A stretch of 44,217 bases of DNA, taken from contig NZ_BAFS01000082.1 in the NCBI RefSeq assembly GCF_000308415.1, forward strand, positions 1-44,217, in the 5' to 3' direction. This document shows, in pieces, positions 8,162 through 15,093 of this stretch. Source of the stretch: Nocardia asiatica NBRC 100129. Its GTDB lineage: Bacteria > Actinomycetota > Actinomycetes > Mycobacteriales > Mycobacteriaceae. Each line of letters opens with the position of its first letter. Within the stretch, counting starts at the first letter, position 1. Made by a program: the position numbers and the translations under genes. The notes beneath the pieces are model-generated. The model did no database searches and had not been told where the DNA came from. It saw only the letters and a program-made list of their open reading frames with translations.

Positions 8162-9424
8162 ATGTTGTGGGATGAGGACGCTTCGATCCGGCCGCTGGCG
8201 CCATCGGAGCAGCGGTTCGTGCGGCACGGGACCTACACGGGCCGGTCGGTGTCGGTGCGGGGCGCACTCGACGTGACGGCGCTTGGGGAGGCGTTCGCGG
8301 CGTTGCGGCGCGCGTATCCGGTGATCGGCTGCCGGATCGCGGAAGACGGCACGGGGCAGGGTTATCTGCTGGAGGCGAACGAGCGCGCGTGGGTGCCCGC
8401 GTTCGTACGGGAGGGTGAGGTGGCGGCGATCGGCATCCCCGCCGTGGATCCCGCGGTGCAGCTGGCCTATCTCGACGTGGTCGGCGCGGGTACGGGCGAG
8501 TGGCGCGTCACGCTGTTCGCGCACCACAGTGTCGCCGACGCGGGGCACTGTGTCGAACTACTGGCACGGCTGTGGGACTGCTATACCGACCTTGTCGACG
8601 GTCGACCAGCGAGCATTGTCCCGCAAGGTATTCCGCAATCGGTGGAGTGGCATGTCGCCGCGCGGGGAATCGCCAGGGCCGCGCTCTCCGGATTCGAGGA
8701 CGTGACCGTGCCGCTGCCGCCCGAGCAGCGGACGCCACCGCCCGACAGCGCGCGGCCCGCGCCGAGCACGCTGGCTCGCCCGCCGCGCCTGCGGTTGGAC
8801 CGAGCGGCGACCGCGAGGATCGTCGACCTGGGCCGCAAGACCGGCGTGACGGTGAACGGCCTGCTCACCGCGGCGCTGTTGCGGGCGTACGCGCGGGTGG
8901 CCGCCGGTGGCGCGACGCCGCTGGGCTGCCTGTACCCGGTGGACCTGCGTACTCGGCTGCGGCCACCGGTCGCCGCGGCGGCGGGCACCAATATGGCGGG
9001 GATGGCCGCCTTCGCGGCCGAGGTGGATCCAGAGGCGAGCGTTGTCACACTGGCCCAGCGCGTTTCGGCCCGGTTGACGCACGATCTGGCCGAAGGCGTC
9101 GTGCAGCAGTCCGTGCTGCATTTCCCGGACTACTACGGTGCGACCAGGATTCACTCGCTGGCCGGGCATATCGCGGTGACCAATACCGGAGTCGTTCCCC
9201 AGTTCCGCATGCCCGCGGGCCTCGAACCGACCGATTACGAGATCGTGTACCTGTCCGCGCATCCTCGCCCCTCCGCGGGCGCGTCGGCCGCGGTGACCTA
9301 TCTCGTCTACACCTTCGCGGGTGAGCTGACCGTCGGCGTGCTCGGCGGCGGCGCGCCCACCGAAGACCTGCTCGAGGAGGTGCGATCCGAGCTGACCGCG
9401 TTGTCGGCGGTGCGCGCCGGCTGA
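8162..9424 (+). CDS. PapA5-like acyltransferase (condensation-domain family)
   Basis: A 420-residue enzyme of the condensation / PapA family, whose members move acyl groups from CoA or carrier proteins onto hydroxyls or amines. The catalytic HHxxxD motif is HHSVADAGH near residues 122-130; the Gly after Asp in the usual HHxxxDG is Ala here. A second structural block is YPVDLRTRL...NMAG, as in PapA5. Length is close to PapA5, the phthiocerol dimycocerosate acyltransferase. No polyketide synthase lies in the window, so the real acceptor is unknown. The ATG at 8162 fits a leaderless start. It ends at a strong terminator facing merR. Confidence 0.82.
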   Translation: MLWDEDASIRPLAPSEQRFVRHGTYTGRSVSVRGALDVTALGEAFAALRRAYPVIGCRIAEDGTGQGYLLEANERAWVPAFVREGEVAAIGIPAVDPAVQLAYLDVVGAGTGEWRVTLFAHHSVADAGHCVELLARLWDCYTDLVDGRPASIVPQGIPQSVEWHVAARGIARAALSGFEDVTVPLPPEQRTPPPDSARPAPSTLARPPRLRLDRAATARIVDLGRKTGVTVNGLLTAALLRAYARVAAGGATPLGCLYPVDLRTRLRPPVAAAAGTNMAGMAAFAAEVDPEASVVTLAQRVSARLTHDLAEGVVQQSVLHFPDYYGATRIHSLAGHIAVTNTGVVPQFRMPAGLEPTDYEIVYLSAHPRPSAGASAAVTYLVYTFAGELTVGVLGGGAPTEDLLEEVRSELTALSAVRAG

Positions 9425-9436
9425 CCGTCCCGGGAC

Positions 9437-9465
9437 GGGCCGTGGCGGACGAGCCGCCACGGCCC
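9437..9465. terminator. Bidirectional terminator
   Basis: A perfect 12-bp stem (GGGCCGTGGCGG / CCGCCACGGCCC) with a 5-base loop, between the convergent acyltransferase and merR genes. Confidence 0.8.
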
Positions 9466-9469
9466 GGTC

Positions 9470-10288
9470 TCATTTCGGCTGGACGGGCTCCTGCAACTCG
9501 GTGACCCAGCCCGCGGTGTCCTCGGTATAGACCAGGGTCACCTCGCGGCTGGGCCCGCTGATGCGGTAGCCGTTCTCGTCGATCCAGCGACCGAGCGCCT
9601 GCCAGGGTTCCAGGACCCGCTCCATGCTGCCGCGATGGACCACGGTCGCGGCCCGCTCGATGGCGGGCAGGTCCACCACCGCGAAATCGTGCCCACCGTC
9701 CGGATCGAGGTCGACCGGCATCGCGGCGTGGGCGAGGATCGTGCCGTCCGCGCGCTGCTCGTAGTACGCGATCCCGGGACCCACCGGTGTGACCTCGGCG
9801 CGCGCCAGCCGAGCGCACAGGTCCTCGAACAACGGACCGATCACCGGCCCGATCGTGCCGGGTTCGAAATCATTGGCGACACCGGTCACCTCGGCTACTC
9901 GGACAGCGGGGACGGATTTGATCACCACATCGTGGGCAGGCATGAAGCCCTCCTTCTCGATGACGCGAAGCCTCGTCTCGACCTGGGTCAGGCGGGCGCG
10001 GTCGCTCGTGATGCGCTGCTCGAGCTCGGCGCGGCGCAGCATGAGCATGCCGCGCAGTTCGGCGCCGCCCACCCGCTCGTCCAGGATCCGGCGCACCTGG
10101 TCGAGGGTGAAGCCGAGTTCCTTCAGCGCGACGACGCGATTGAGCCGTGCCAGCTGTCCCGCCTCGTAATAGCGGTAACCGCTGACGGCGTCGACCCGGT
10201 CGGGCCGCAGCAGCCCGATCGCGTCGTAATGGCGCAGCATGCGCACCGACACCTGTCCGTGTCTGGCGAAGTCTCCGATACTCAACAT
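9470..10288 (-). CDS. MerR-family regulator with GyrI-like effector domain
   Basis: A 272-residue activator of the BmrR/BltR layout. The N-terminal winged HTH (LSIGDFARHGQVSVRMLRHYDAIGLLRPDRVDAVSGYRYY) is followed by a long dimerising coiled coil (residues about 75-115) and a GyrI-like small-molecule-binding domain (from about 120, VVIKSVPAVRVAEVTG). Such proteins sense lipophilic or cationic compounds and distort a promoter with an over-long spacer. Exactly such a promoter stands in front of this gene (10299-10329), so it is likely autoregulated. No efflux gene is adjacent. The ligand is unknown. Confidence 0.92.
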   Translation of the reverse strand: MLSIGDFARHGQVSVRMLRHYDAIGLLRPDRVDAVSGYRYYEAGQLARLNRVVALKELGFTLDQVRRILDERVGGAELRGMLMLRRAELEQRITSDRARLTQVETRLRVIEKEGFMPAHDVVIKSVPAVRVAEVTGVANDFEPGTIGPVIGPLFEDLCARLARAEVTPVGPGIAYYEQRADGTILAHAAMPVDLDPDGGHDFAVVDLPAIERAATVVHRGSMERVLEPWQALGRWIDENGYRISGPSREVTLVYTEDTAGWVTELQEPVQPK

Positions 10289-10298
10289 GACGAGTCCC

Positions 10299-10329
10299 GG
10301 TCTATGGCCTCACACGGTGTCAGGGTCAA
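10299..10329 (-). promoter_or_regulatory. MerR-type promoter with 19-bp spacer and dyad operator
   Basis: On the minus strand TTGACC (10329-10324) and TAGACC (10304-10299) are separated by 19 bp, the hallmark of MerR-controlled promoters. The spacer region contains the near-perfect dyad CCTGACACCGTGTGAGG (10324-10308). Confidence 0.7.
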
Positions 10330-10336
10330 GGCGTGG

Positions 10337-12328
10337 TCAGAATCGTCCGCCGCGGCCGATCCGCCGGGAGCCCGACGAACCGCCGAACGAGCCGGGGCTC
10401 CAGCCGCCGCGCCCGCCGCCCGCCGCTCCTCGCAGCAGTCCTTCGAGCAGGATGCCGCCGAGCACGGCCCCCGTGTTGACGCCGCCGAGCACCGACCCGG
10501 AGTGGGCGCCGCCGTAGGGACTCTGCGCCGACTCCCAGGCGCGCACACTGGCCTGGGCCGCCCGCAGCGCGCGCCCGGCCAGATCCGCCGCCGTGCGGGC
10601 GTGCCGCAGCGCCGTGGCGGGGTCGTCCGCGCTCATCCGCCGCGCCTCGTCGAGGTTGCGCTGTGCTTCCGAGAGCCGGGTGCGCGCTTCGGCGTCGACG
10701 CCGCCGCGCCGGGTGGCGAGGTAGTCGGCGGCCGCGCCGATCCGCGCGCCCGCGTCGGTGAGCGCGTGCTCGAGCCTGCGCCGCAGGTCCTCGGCGGCCT
10801 GTCTGCGGTCGGTGGCGGCGGCGACGGCACGGTCGAGTTCGGCATCGGCGGTGACCGCGTCGTGGAAGGCGCTCAGCGGGTCGGTGTCCGCCGATCCGGT
10901 CGCCTGGTCCAGCGCGGACTGCGCGGCGGTGCGGGCATCCGCCAGTTCCGGCCCGCCGTAACCGGAGAGTTCGGCGGCGGAGGCGATGTCGCGGCGCAGT
11001 TCGTCCAGCACGGCGGGAAGGCCGTCGCGGGCTTGCCGAATGGCTCCGGACGCGTTGTCGACCGCGTCGAGCAGGGCTCGGGCCTGACCGATCGCGGCTT
11101 CGGCCGACCGGATGGCGGCGACCGCGCCGCCCTGCTCGCCGACCGGCTCGGTGAGGGCCGACCGTCCCGCGTCGATGCTCTGCTCCGCGAAAGCGATCCG
11201 CTCCCGCGCCATCCGCACGTTGTCCTCGATCGGCGCGAGCACACTCGGCGGATGGGTGGCGGTGAGCCGGTCGAGCTCGGCCTCCGACGCCGGGACCCGG
11301 GCGGTGACGTCCACGATGTCCCTGGTCAGAGCGTCCAGCCGCGCCGGGGCGTCGAGCAGCAGGTCGCGCATGGCGTCGAAGGCGGCGACCTGCGCGTCGA
11401 GTTCCCGGTCGGCGCGGCCCACCGTGCCGATCAGGCCGACCAGCAGTGCGCGCTGTTCGTCCGCCGTCTCCGGGATGGCGTCGTCGAGCCGTTGCCGCAT
11501 CGAGAATGCCTCGGCGACAGCGGCTTTCGCGTTGTCGAGGGCGGTGCGGAAGGGGACGGTGGCGGTGGCGCCGAACTCGCTCGTGGCGAGATCGAGTTCC
11601 TCGCCGCTGGTGCGGATCGCGTTGTCGATCTCCACGAGCGCCTCGCGCGAGCGCGCGTGCAGCGCGTCCAATGACAGTGCCGACAGCGCCGCGGTGTTCT
11701 CCGGGTCCACCTGCCGCGCCGCCGCCAGCTCGGCCTCCGACCGGTCGCGCCGTCGTTTGCGCGCGTACCACACCAGGCCGCCCGCCCCGAGGATGACGAG
11801 CACACCGAGGACGAGCAGCGCTCGGCCGCTCACCCCACCGCCACTCATGGCCACGTCCAGCCCGTCGGCCGTCGCGATCCCGGCATCGGCCCAGCGGCCG
11901 TCGCGCAGGGCGGGTTCGACCTCTCGGATCACGAGGCCGTCGAGTTCGGACTCGCTCACGCCGCTGGGTAGTTCGCCCGCCAACCAGTACGCGCGATCCT
12001 CGGTGGCGACGGCCAGCAGAAGATCGCGCCCGCCGAACCCGGACAGCGACGCGGTGCGCGCGGACCACTCCTGCGGGGTGAGGCCGTCGAAGTCGCGCAC
12101 GTACACGACCCACAGCCGGATCCGCTGATCGGCGTAGAGCCGGTTCACCGCGTTGCGCAGCTGGTCGCGCTGACCCTCGTCGAGCGCTCCGGCCCGGTCC
12201 TCCACGTAGGTGTCCATCCGCAGCGGTGGTTGCGCCGCGGCCAGGGGAGCCCCGGCCAGGGCGATCACGGCGAGCAGAACGCTGATCGCGAACATGCGAG
12301 CGAGGCGGATCCGCGGCGGCGATGACAT
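10337..12328 (-). CDS. TPM-domain membrane protein with long helical C-terminus
   Basis: A 663-residue protein resembling Rv2345. An N-terminal signal or anchor (residues about 11-32, MFAISVLLAVIALAGAPLAAAQ) leads to an extracytoplasmic TPM domain (about 38-160, MDTYVEDRAGALDEGQRDQL...). One membrane helix follows (about 170-185, ALLVLGVLVILGAGGLVWYA). The roughly 450 residues after it are Ala/Arg/Glu-rich helices, probably coiled coil. The end is Gly/Ser-rich with GSFGGSSGSRRIGRGGRF, a tail common in TPM proteins. Function is unknown; some TPM domains are reported as phosphatases or photosystem repair factors. ATG 12328 follows TACATT by six bases (leaderless). It is divergent from an MBL gene with only 30 bp between. 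Confidence 0.88.
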   Translation of the reverse strand: MSSPPRIRLARMFAISVLLAVIALAGAPLAAAQPPLRMDTYVEDRAGALDEGQRDQLRNAVNRLYADQRIRLWVVYVRDFDGLTPQEWSARTASLSGFGGRDLLLAVATEDRAYWLAGELPSGVSESELDGLVIREVEPALRDGRWADAGIATADGLDVAMSGGGVSGRALLVLGVLVILGAGGLVWYARKRRRDRSEAELAAARQVDPENTAALSALSLDALHARSREALVEIDNAIRTSGEELDLATSEFGATATVPFRTALDNAKAAVAEAFSMRQRLDDAIPETADEQRALLVGLIGTVGRADRELDAQVAAFDAMRDLLLDAPARLDALTRDIVDVTARVPASEAELDRLTATHPPSVLAPIEDNVRMARERIAFAEQSIDAGRSALTEPVGEQGGAVAAIRSAEAAIGQARALLDAVDNASGAIRQARDGLPAVLDELRRDIASAAELSGYGGPELADARTAAQSALDQATGSADTDPLSAFHDAVTADAELDRAVAAATDRRQAAEDLRRRLEHALTDAGARIGAAADYLATRRGGVDAEARTRLSEAQRNLDEARRMSADDPATALRHARTAADLAGRALRAAQASVRAWESAQSPYGGAHSGSVLGGVNTGAVLGGILLEGLLRGAAGGGRGGWSPGSFGGSSGSRRIGRGGRF

Positions 12329-12334
12329 GGCACG

Positions 12335-12352
12335 AATGTAGCTCGCTAGCAT
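12335..12352. promoter_or_regulatory. Back-to-back leaderless promoters in a 30-bp intergenic gap
   Basis: TACATT (minus, 12340-12335) is six bases from the TPM-protein ATG and TAGCAT (plus, 12347-12352) is six bases from the MBL GTG. The -35 region of each promoter would lie inside the other gene. Confidence 0.55.
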
Positions 12353-12358
12353 CGTTTC

Positions 12359-13036
12359 GTGATCACCATCGATCGCCCGTACAGCGGCCACGTGTCAGCG
12401 GATTCCAACCCGCAGCAGCGCGACGTCCCCGGCGCCCGCATCGTCAAGATGTCCGTCGGCGGCATGGACAACAACTGCTACCTGGTGCAGTGCACCGCCA
12501 CCGGCGCCGCCCTGCTCATCGACGCCGCCAACGAGGCGCCGCGCATCGCCGCCCTGCTCGAGCAGGAGGCGCCGGGGCAGGTCGAGCTGATCGTCACCAC
12601 GCATCAGCACCGAGACCACTGGATGGCGCTGCGGGAGACCGCCGCCGCCACCGGCGCGCCCACCGCGGCCCATCCGCTCGACGCCGGCCCGCTGCCGGTG
12701 CGCCCGGACCGGCTGCTCGCCGAAGGCGACGCCGTCGCGGTCGGCGATCTGGTCTTCGAGGTCATCCACCTGCGCGGCCACACGCCCGGCTCGATCACCC
12801 TGGCGCTCACCGACGGAGCGGGCCGCACCCACCTGTTCACCGGGGACTCGCTGTTCCCCGGCGGCGTCGGCCGTACCACCGCACCGGAGGACTTCGCCTC
12901 CCTCTTCACCGACGTCTCGACGAAACTCTTCGACCGCTACCCCGACGACACCGTCGTCTACCCCGGGCACGGTGACGACACCACCCTCGGCGCCGAGCGC
13001 CCCGACCTTCCGGCTTGGCGAGCGCGCGGCTGGTAA
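12359..13036 (+). CDS. Metallo-beta-lactamase-fold hydrolase (glyoxalase II-like)
   Basis: A 225-residue MBL-fold enzyme with the full metal-binding set. It has THQHRDHW (HxHxDH, near residues 81-87), the His of LRGHTPGSI, the Asp of TGDSLFPGG, and the last His in VYPGHGDDT. The TGDxLFxGGxGRT block and length favour a glyoxalase II-like thioester hydrolase over lactamase or nuclease branches, but the substrate cannot be read from the sequence. There is no signal peptide, so it is cytoplasmic. The GTG start is leaderless (TAGCAT six bases before). The next gene has its own promoter. Confidence 0.9.
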   Translation: MITIDRPYSGHVSADSNPQQRDVPGARIVKMSVGGMDNNCYLVQCTATGAALLIDAANEAPRIAALLEQEAPGQVELIVTTHQHRDHWMALRETAAATGAPTAAHPLDAGPLPVRPDRLLAEGDAVAVGDLVFEVIHLRGHTPGSITLALTDGAGRTHLFTGDSLFPGGVGRTTAPEDFASLFTDVSTKLFDRYPDDTVVYPGHGDDTTLGAERPDLPAWRARGW

Positions 13037-13106
13037 CCGTCGGCGAAGGTGCGCGCGGAGCCGGTATCCAGGTCCGACAGTTACCGGTCTGTGATGCCGC
13101 TACTGG

Positions 13107-13112
13107 CAGACT
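13107..13112 (+). promoter_or_regulatory. -10 element of a leaderless ydcF-like promoter
   Basis: CAGACT ends six bases before the GTG at 13119, the same geometry as the recO and dnaG promoters. It decides the start codon in favour of GTG 13119 over ATG 13134. Confidence 0.5.
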
Positions 13113-13118
13113 TGGGGA

Positions 13119-13814
13119 GTGGATTTGCCAACGATGCGCACCCGAGCTCTCCCGGCTCCGGACCCGGCCCGGCCGCAGGGCTTCGGCGCGGGGTTGCTGC
13201 GCTGGGCACGGCGGCTGGTCATCGGTTCGGTGGTGATGGGGGCGGTGCTGGTCGGCGGGACCGCCTTCCGTGTGTGGCAGGTGGCGCGCATCGATGACTA
13301 CACCAAGGCCGACGCGATCGTCGTCCTCGGCGCGGCCCAGTACTCCGGAACGCCGTCCTCGGTGTTCGAAGCGCGACTCGACCGGGCTTACCGGCTGTTC
13401 CGGGCCGGTGTCGCGCCGCGGGTCATCACCGTGGGCGGCAAGCAGGAGGGCGATCTGTTCACCGAAGCCGCGTCGGGCAAGAACTACTTGCAGGCGCGGG
13501 GGGTGCCCGGCGACAAGATCCTGGCCGTCGAAACCGGCTCGGACACGCTGCGCAGCGTCGAGGCCGTGGCGACGGCGATGCGTGCGCGCGACATGTCGTC
13601 GGCGGTGCTGGTCAGCGATCCCTGGCACTCGCTGCGCACCCGCACCATGGCCAGGGACGAGGGACTGGCCGCGTGGACCGCGCCGACCAGAACCGGCCCC
13701 GCCGTCCACACGCGCGAATCCCAGGCGCACGGCATCGCCAGGGAGACCGGCGCCCTGCTCTGGTACCAGTTCACCCACTTCTCCGCGGACTTCGCATACA
13801 CGGCTGGACAGTGA
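13119..13814 (+). CDS. YdcF/SanA-like DUF218 membrane-anchored protein
   Basis: A 231-residue protein with one N-terminal membrane helix (residues about 32-50, RRLVIGSVVMGAVLVGGTAFRVW) and a DUF218 domain outside or at the membrane. The domain shows ADAIVVLGAAQYSGTPS, ARLDRAYRLFRAGVAPRVITVGGK and VSDPWHSLRTRTMA. Relatives such as SanA and ElyC affect envelope permeability and lipid carrier metabolism; the reaction is unsettled. The downstream dgt start is only six bases past the stop, so the two are probably co-transcribed. A second DUF218 gene lies at 34091. Confidence 0.87.
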   Translation: MDLPTMRTRALPAPDPARPQGFGAGLLRWARRLVIGSVVMGAVLVGGTAFRVWQVARIDDYTKADAIVVLGAAQYSGTPSSVFEARLDRAYRLFRAGVAPRVITVGGKQEGDLFTEAASGKNYLQARGVPGDKILAVETGSDTLRSVEAVATAMRARDMSSAVLVSDPWHSLRTRTMARDEGLAAWTAPTRTGPAVHTRESQAHGIARETGALLWYQFTHFSADFAYTAGQ

Positions 13815-13820
13815 GACCCG

Positions 13821-15080
13821 ATGAGCGCCCGGTACACCGATCACGACACCGAACGCATCGTCGTCGAGGGCGCCAAGACCGCGGGGCTCGGCCCGCCGCG
13901 CAGTGAGTTCGAGACCGGTCACCGCACCGAGTTCGCCCGCGACCGCGCCCGCGTGCTGCACTCCGCGGCCCTGCGCAGGCTGGCCGACAAAACGCAGGTC
14001 ATGGGTCCCCGTGAGGGCGACACCCCGCGCACCCGGCTCACCCATTCCCTGGAAGTGGCCCAGATCGGCCGCAGCATCGCCGACGGTCTCGGCTGTGACC
14101 CGGACCTGGTCGACCTGGCCGGTCTCGCCCATGACATCGGCCACCCGCCCTACGGTCACAACGGGGAGAAAGCTCTCGACACCTTCGCCGACGCATACGG
14201 CGGTTTCGAAGGCAACGCGCAGAACTTGCGCATCCTCACCCGCCTCGAACCCAAAGTGCTCGAACCCGACGGCGTCAGCGCGGGCCTCAATCTCACTCGC
14301 GCCGCGCTGGACGCGGCGATCAAATACCCGTGGGGCCGAACGGGTCCCGGCACCAAGTTCGGCGCCTACGAGGTCGACATCGAGCGCCTGGAGTGGATCC
14401 GCAAGGGTGCGCCGGACCGGCGACGCGCCCTCGAATGCCAGATCATGGACTGGTCCGACGACGTCGCCTACTCGGTGCACGACGTCGAGGACGGTGTCCT
14501 CGCGGGCCGGATCGATCTGCGCGCGCTGGCCGACCCCGCCGAACAGGACGCCCTGGCGGCGCTGGGGCAGTTCCAGCACTCGCTGGCGGCCGACGAACTG
14601 ATCGCCGCCGCGCAACGGCTGTCGGAACTGCCGGTGGTCGCGGCGGCCTCCGGCTACGACGGCACGTTCACCGCCTCGGTCGCGCTGAAGCGTCTCACCA
14701 GCGAGCTGGTCGGCCGCTTCGCCACCGCCGCGATCATGGCGACCCGGGAGGTGGCGGGCGAGGAACCCTTGTCCCGCTATGCCGCCGACCTCGAGGTGCC
14801 GCGCATCGTCGCCGCCGAGGTGGCCCTGCTGAAGACCGTCGCGTTGCGCTACGTGATGTCCGACTCGGCGCACCGGTTGCGGCAGGCCGCCCAGCGCGAA
14901 CGCATCCTCGCCGTGGCCGATCGGTTGCTGGCGACCGCTCCGCACAGCCTCGACCCGCTGCTGCTGCCGTTCTGGAACGCCGCATCCGACGACACCGCCC
15001 GCGTGCGCGTCGTCGTGGATCAGATCGCCTCCTACACCGAGAGCCGGCTGGAACGAGTCGCGGTCCACTTGGACGCCTAG
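13821..15080 (+). CDS. dgt: dGTP triphosphohydrolase-like HD protein
   Basis: A 419-residue HD-domain enzyme that cleaves dGTP (or other dNTPs) to the deoxynucleoside and triphosphate, tuning dNTP pools. Metal-binding residues are visible in order: the His of [15 protein letters not shown] in [18 protein letters not shown], and the later Asp in [15 protein letters not shown]. Length matches the actinobacterial group. The ATG lies six bases after the ydcF-like stop. In M. tuberculosis dgt is next to dnaG; here about 5.1 kb of other genes separates them. Confidence 0.93.
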   Translation: MSARYTDHDTERIVVEGAKTAGLGPPRSEFETGHRTEFARDRARVLHSAALRRLADKTQVMGPREGDTPRTRLTHSLEVAQIGRSIADGLGCDPDLVDLAGLAHDIGHPPYGHNGEKALDTFADAYGGFEGNAQNLRILTRLEPKVLEPDGVSAGLNLTRAALDAAIKYPWGRTGPGTKFGAYEVDIERLEWIRKGAPDRRRALECQIMDWSDDVAYSVHDVEDGVLAGRIDLRALADPAEQDALAALGQFQHSLAADELIAAAQRLSELPVVAAASGYDGTFTASVALKRLTSELVGRFATAAIMATREVAGEEPLSRYAADLEVPRIVAAEVALLKTVALRYVMSDSAHRLRQAAQRERILAVADRLLATAPHSLDPLLLPFWNAASDDTARVRVVVDQIASYTESRLERVAVHLDA

Positions 15081-15093
15081 CGCGCAGGGGGCG

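Noticed and set aside
9635..11674. 679-codon plus-strand frame over merR and the TPM gene
   Set aside because: It crosses two well supported genes and their promoter on the other strand, with no recognisable protein.
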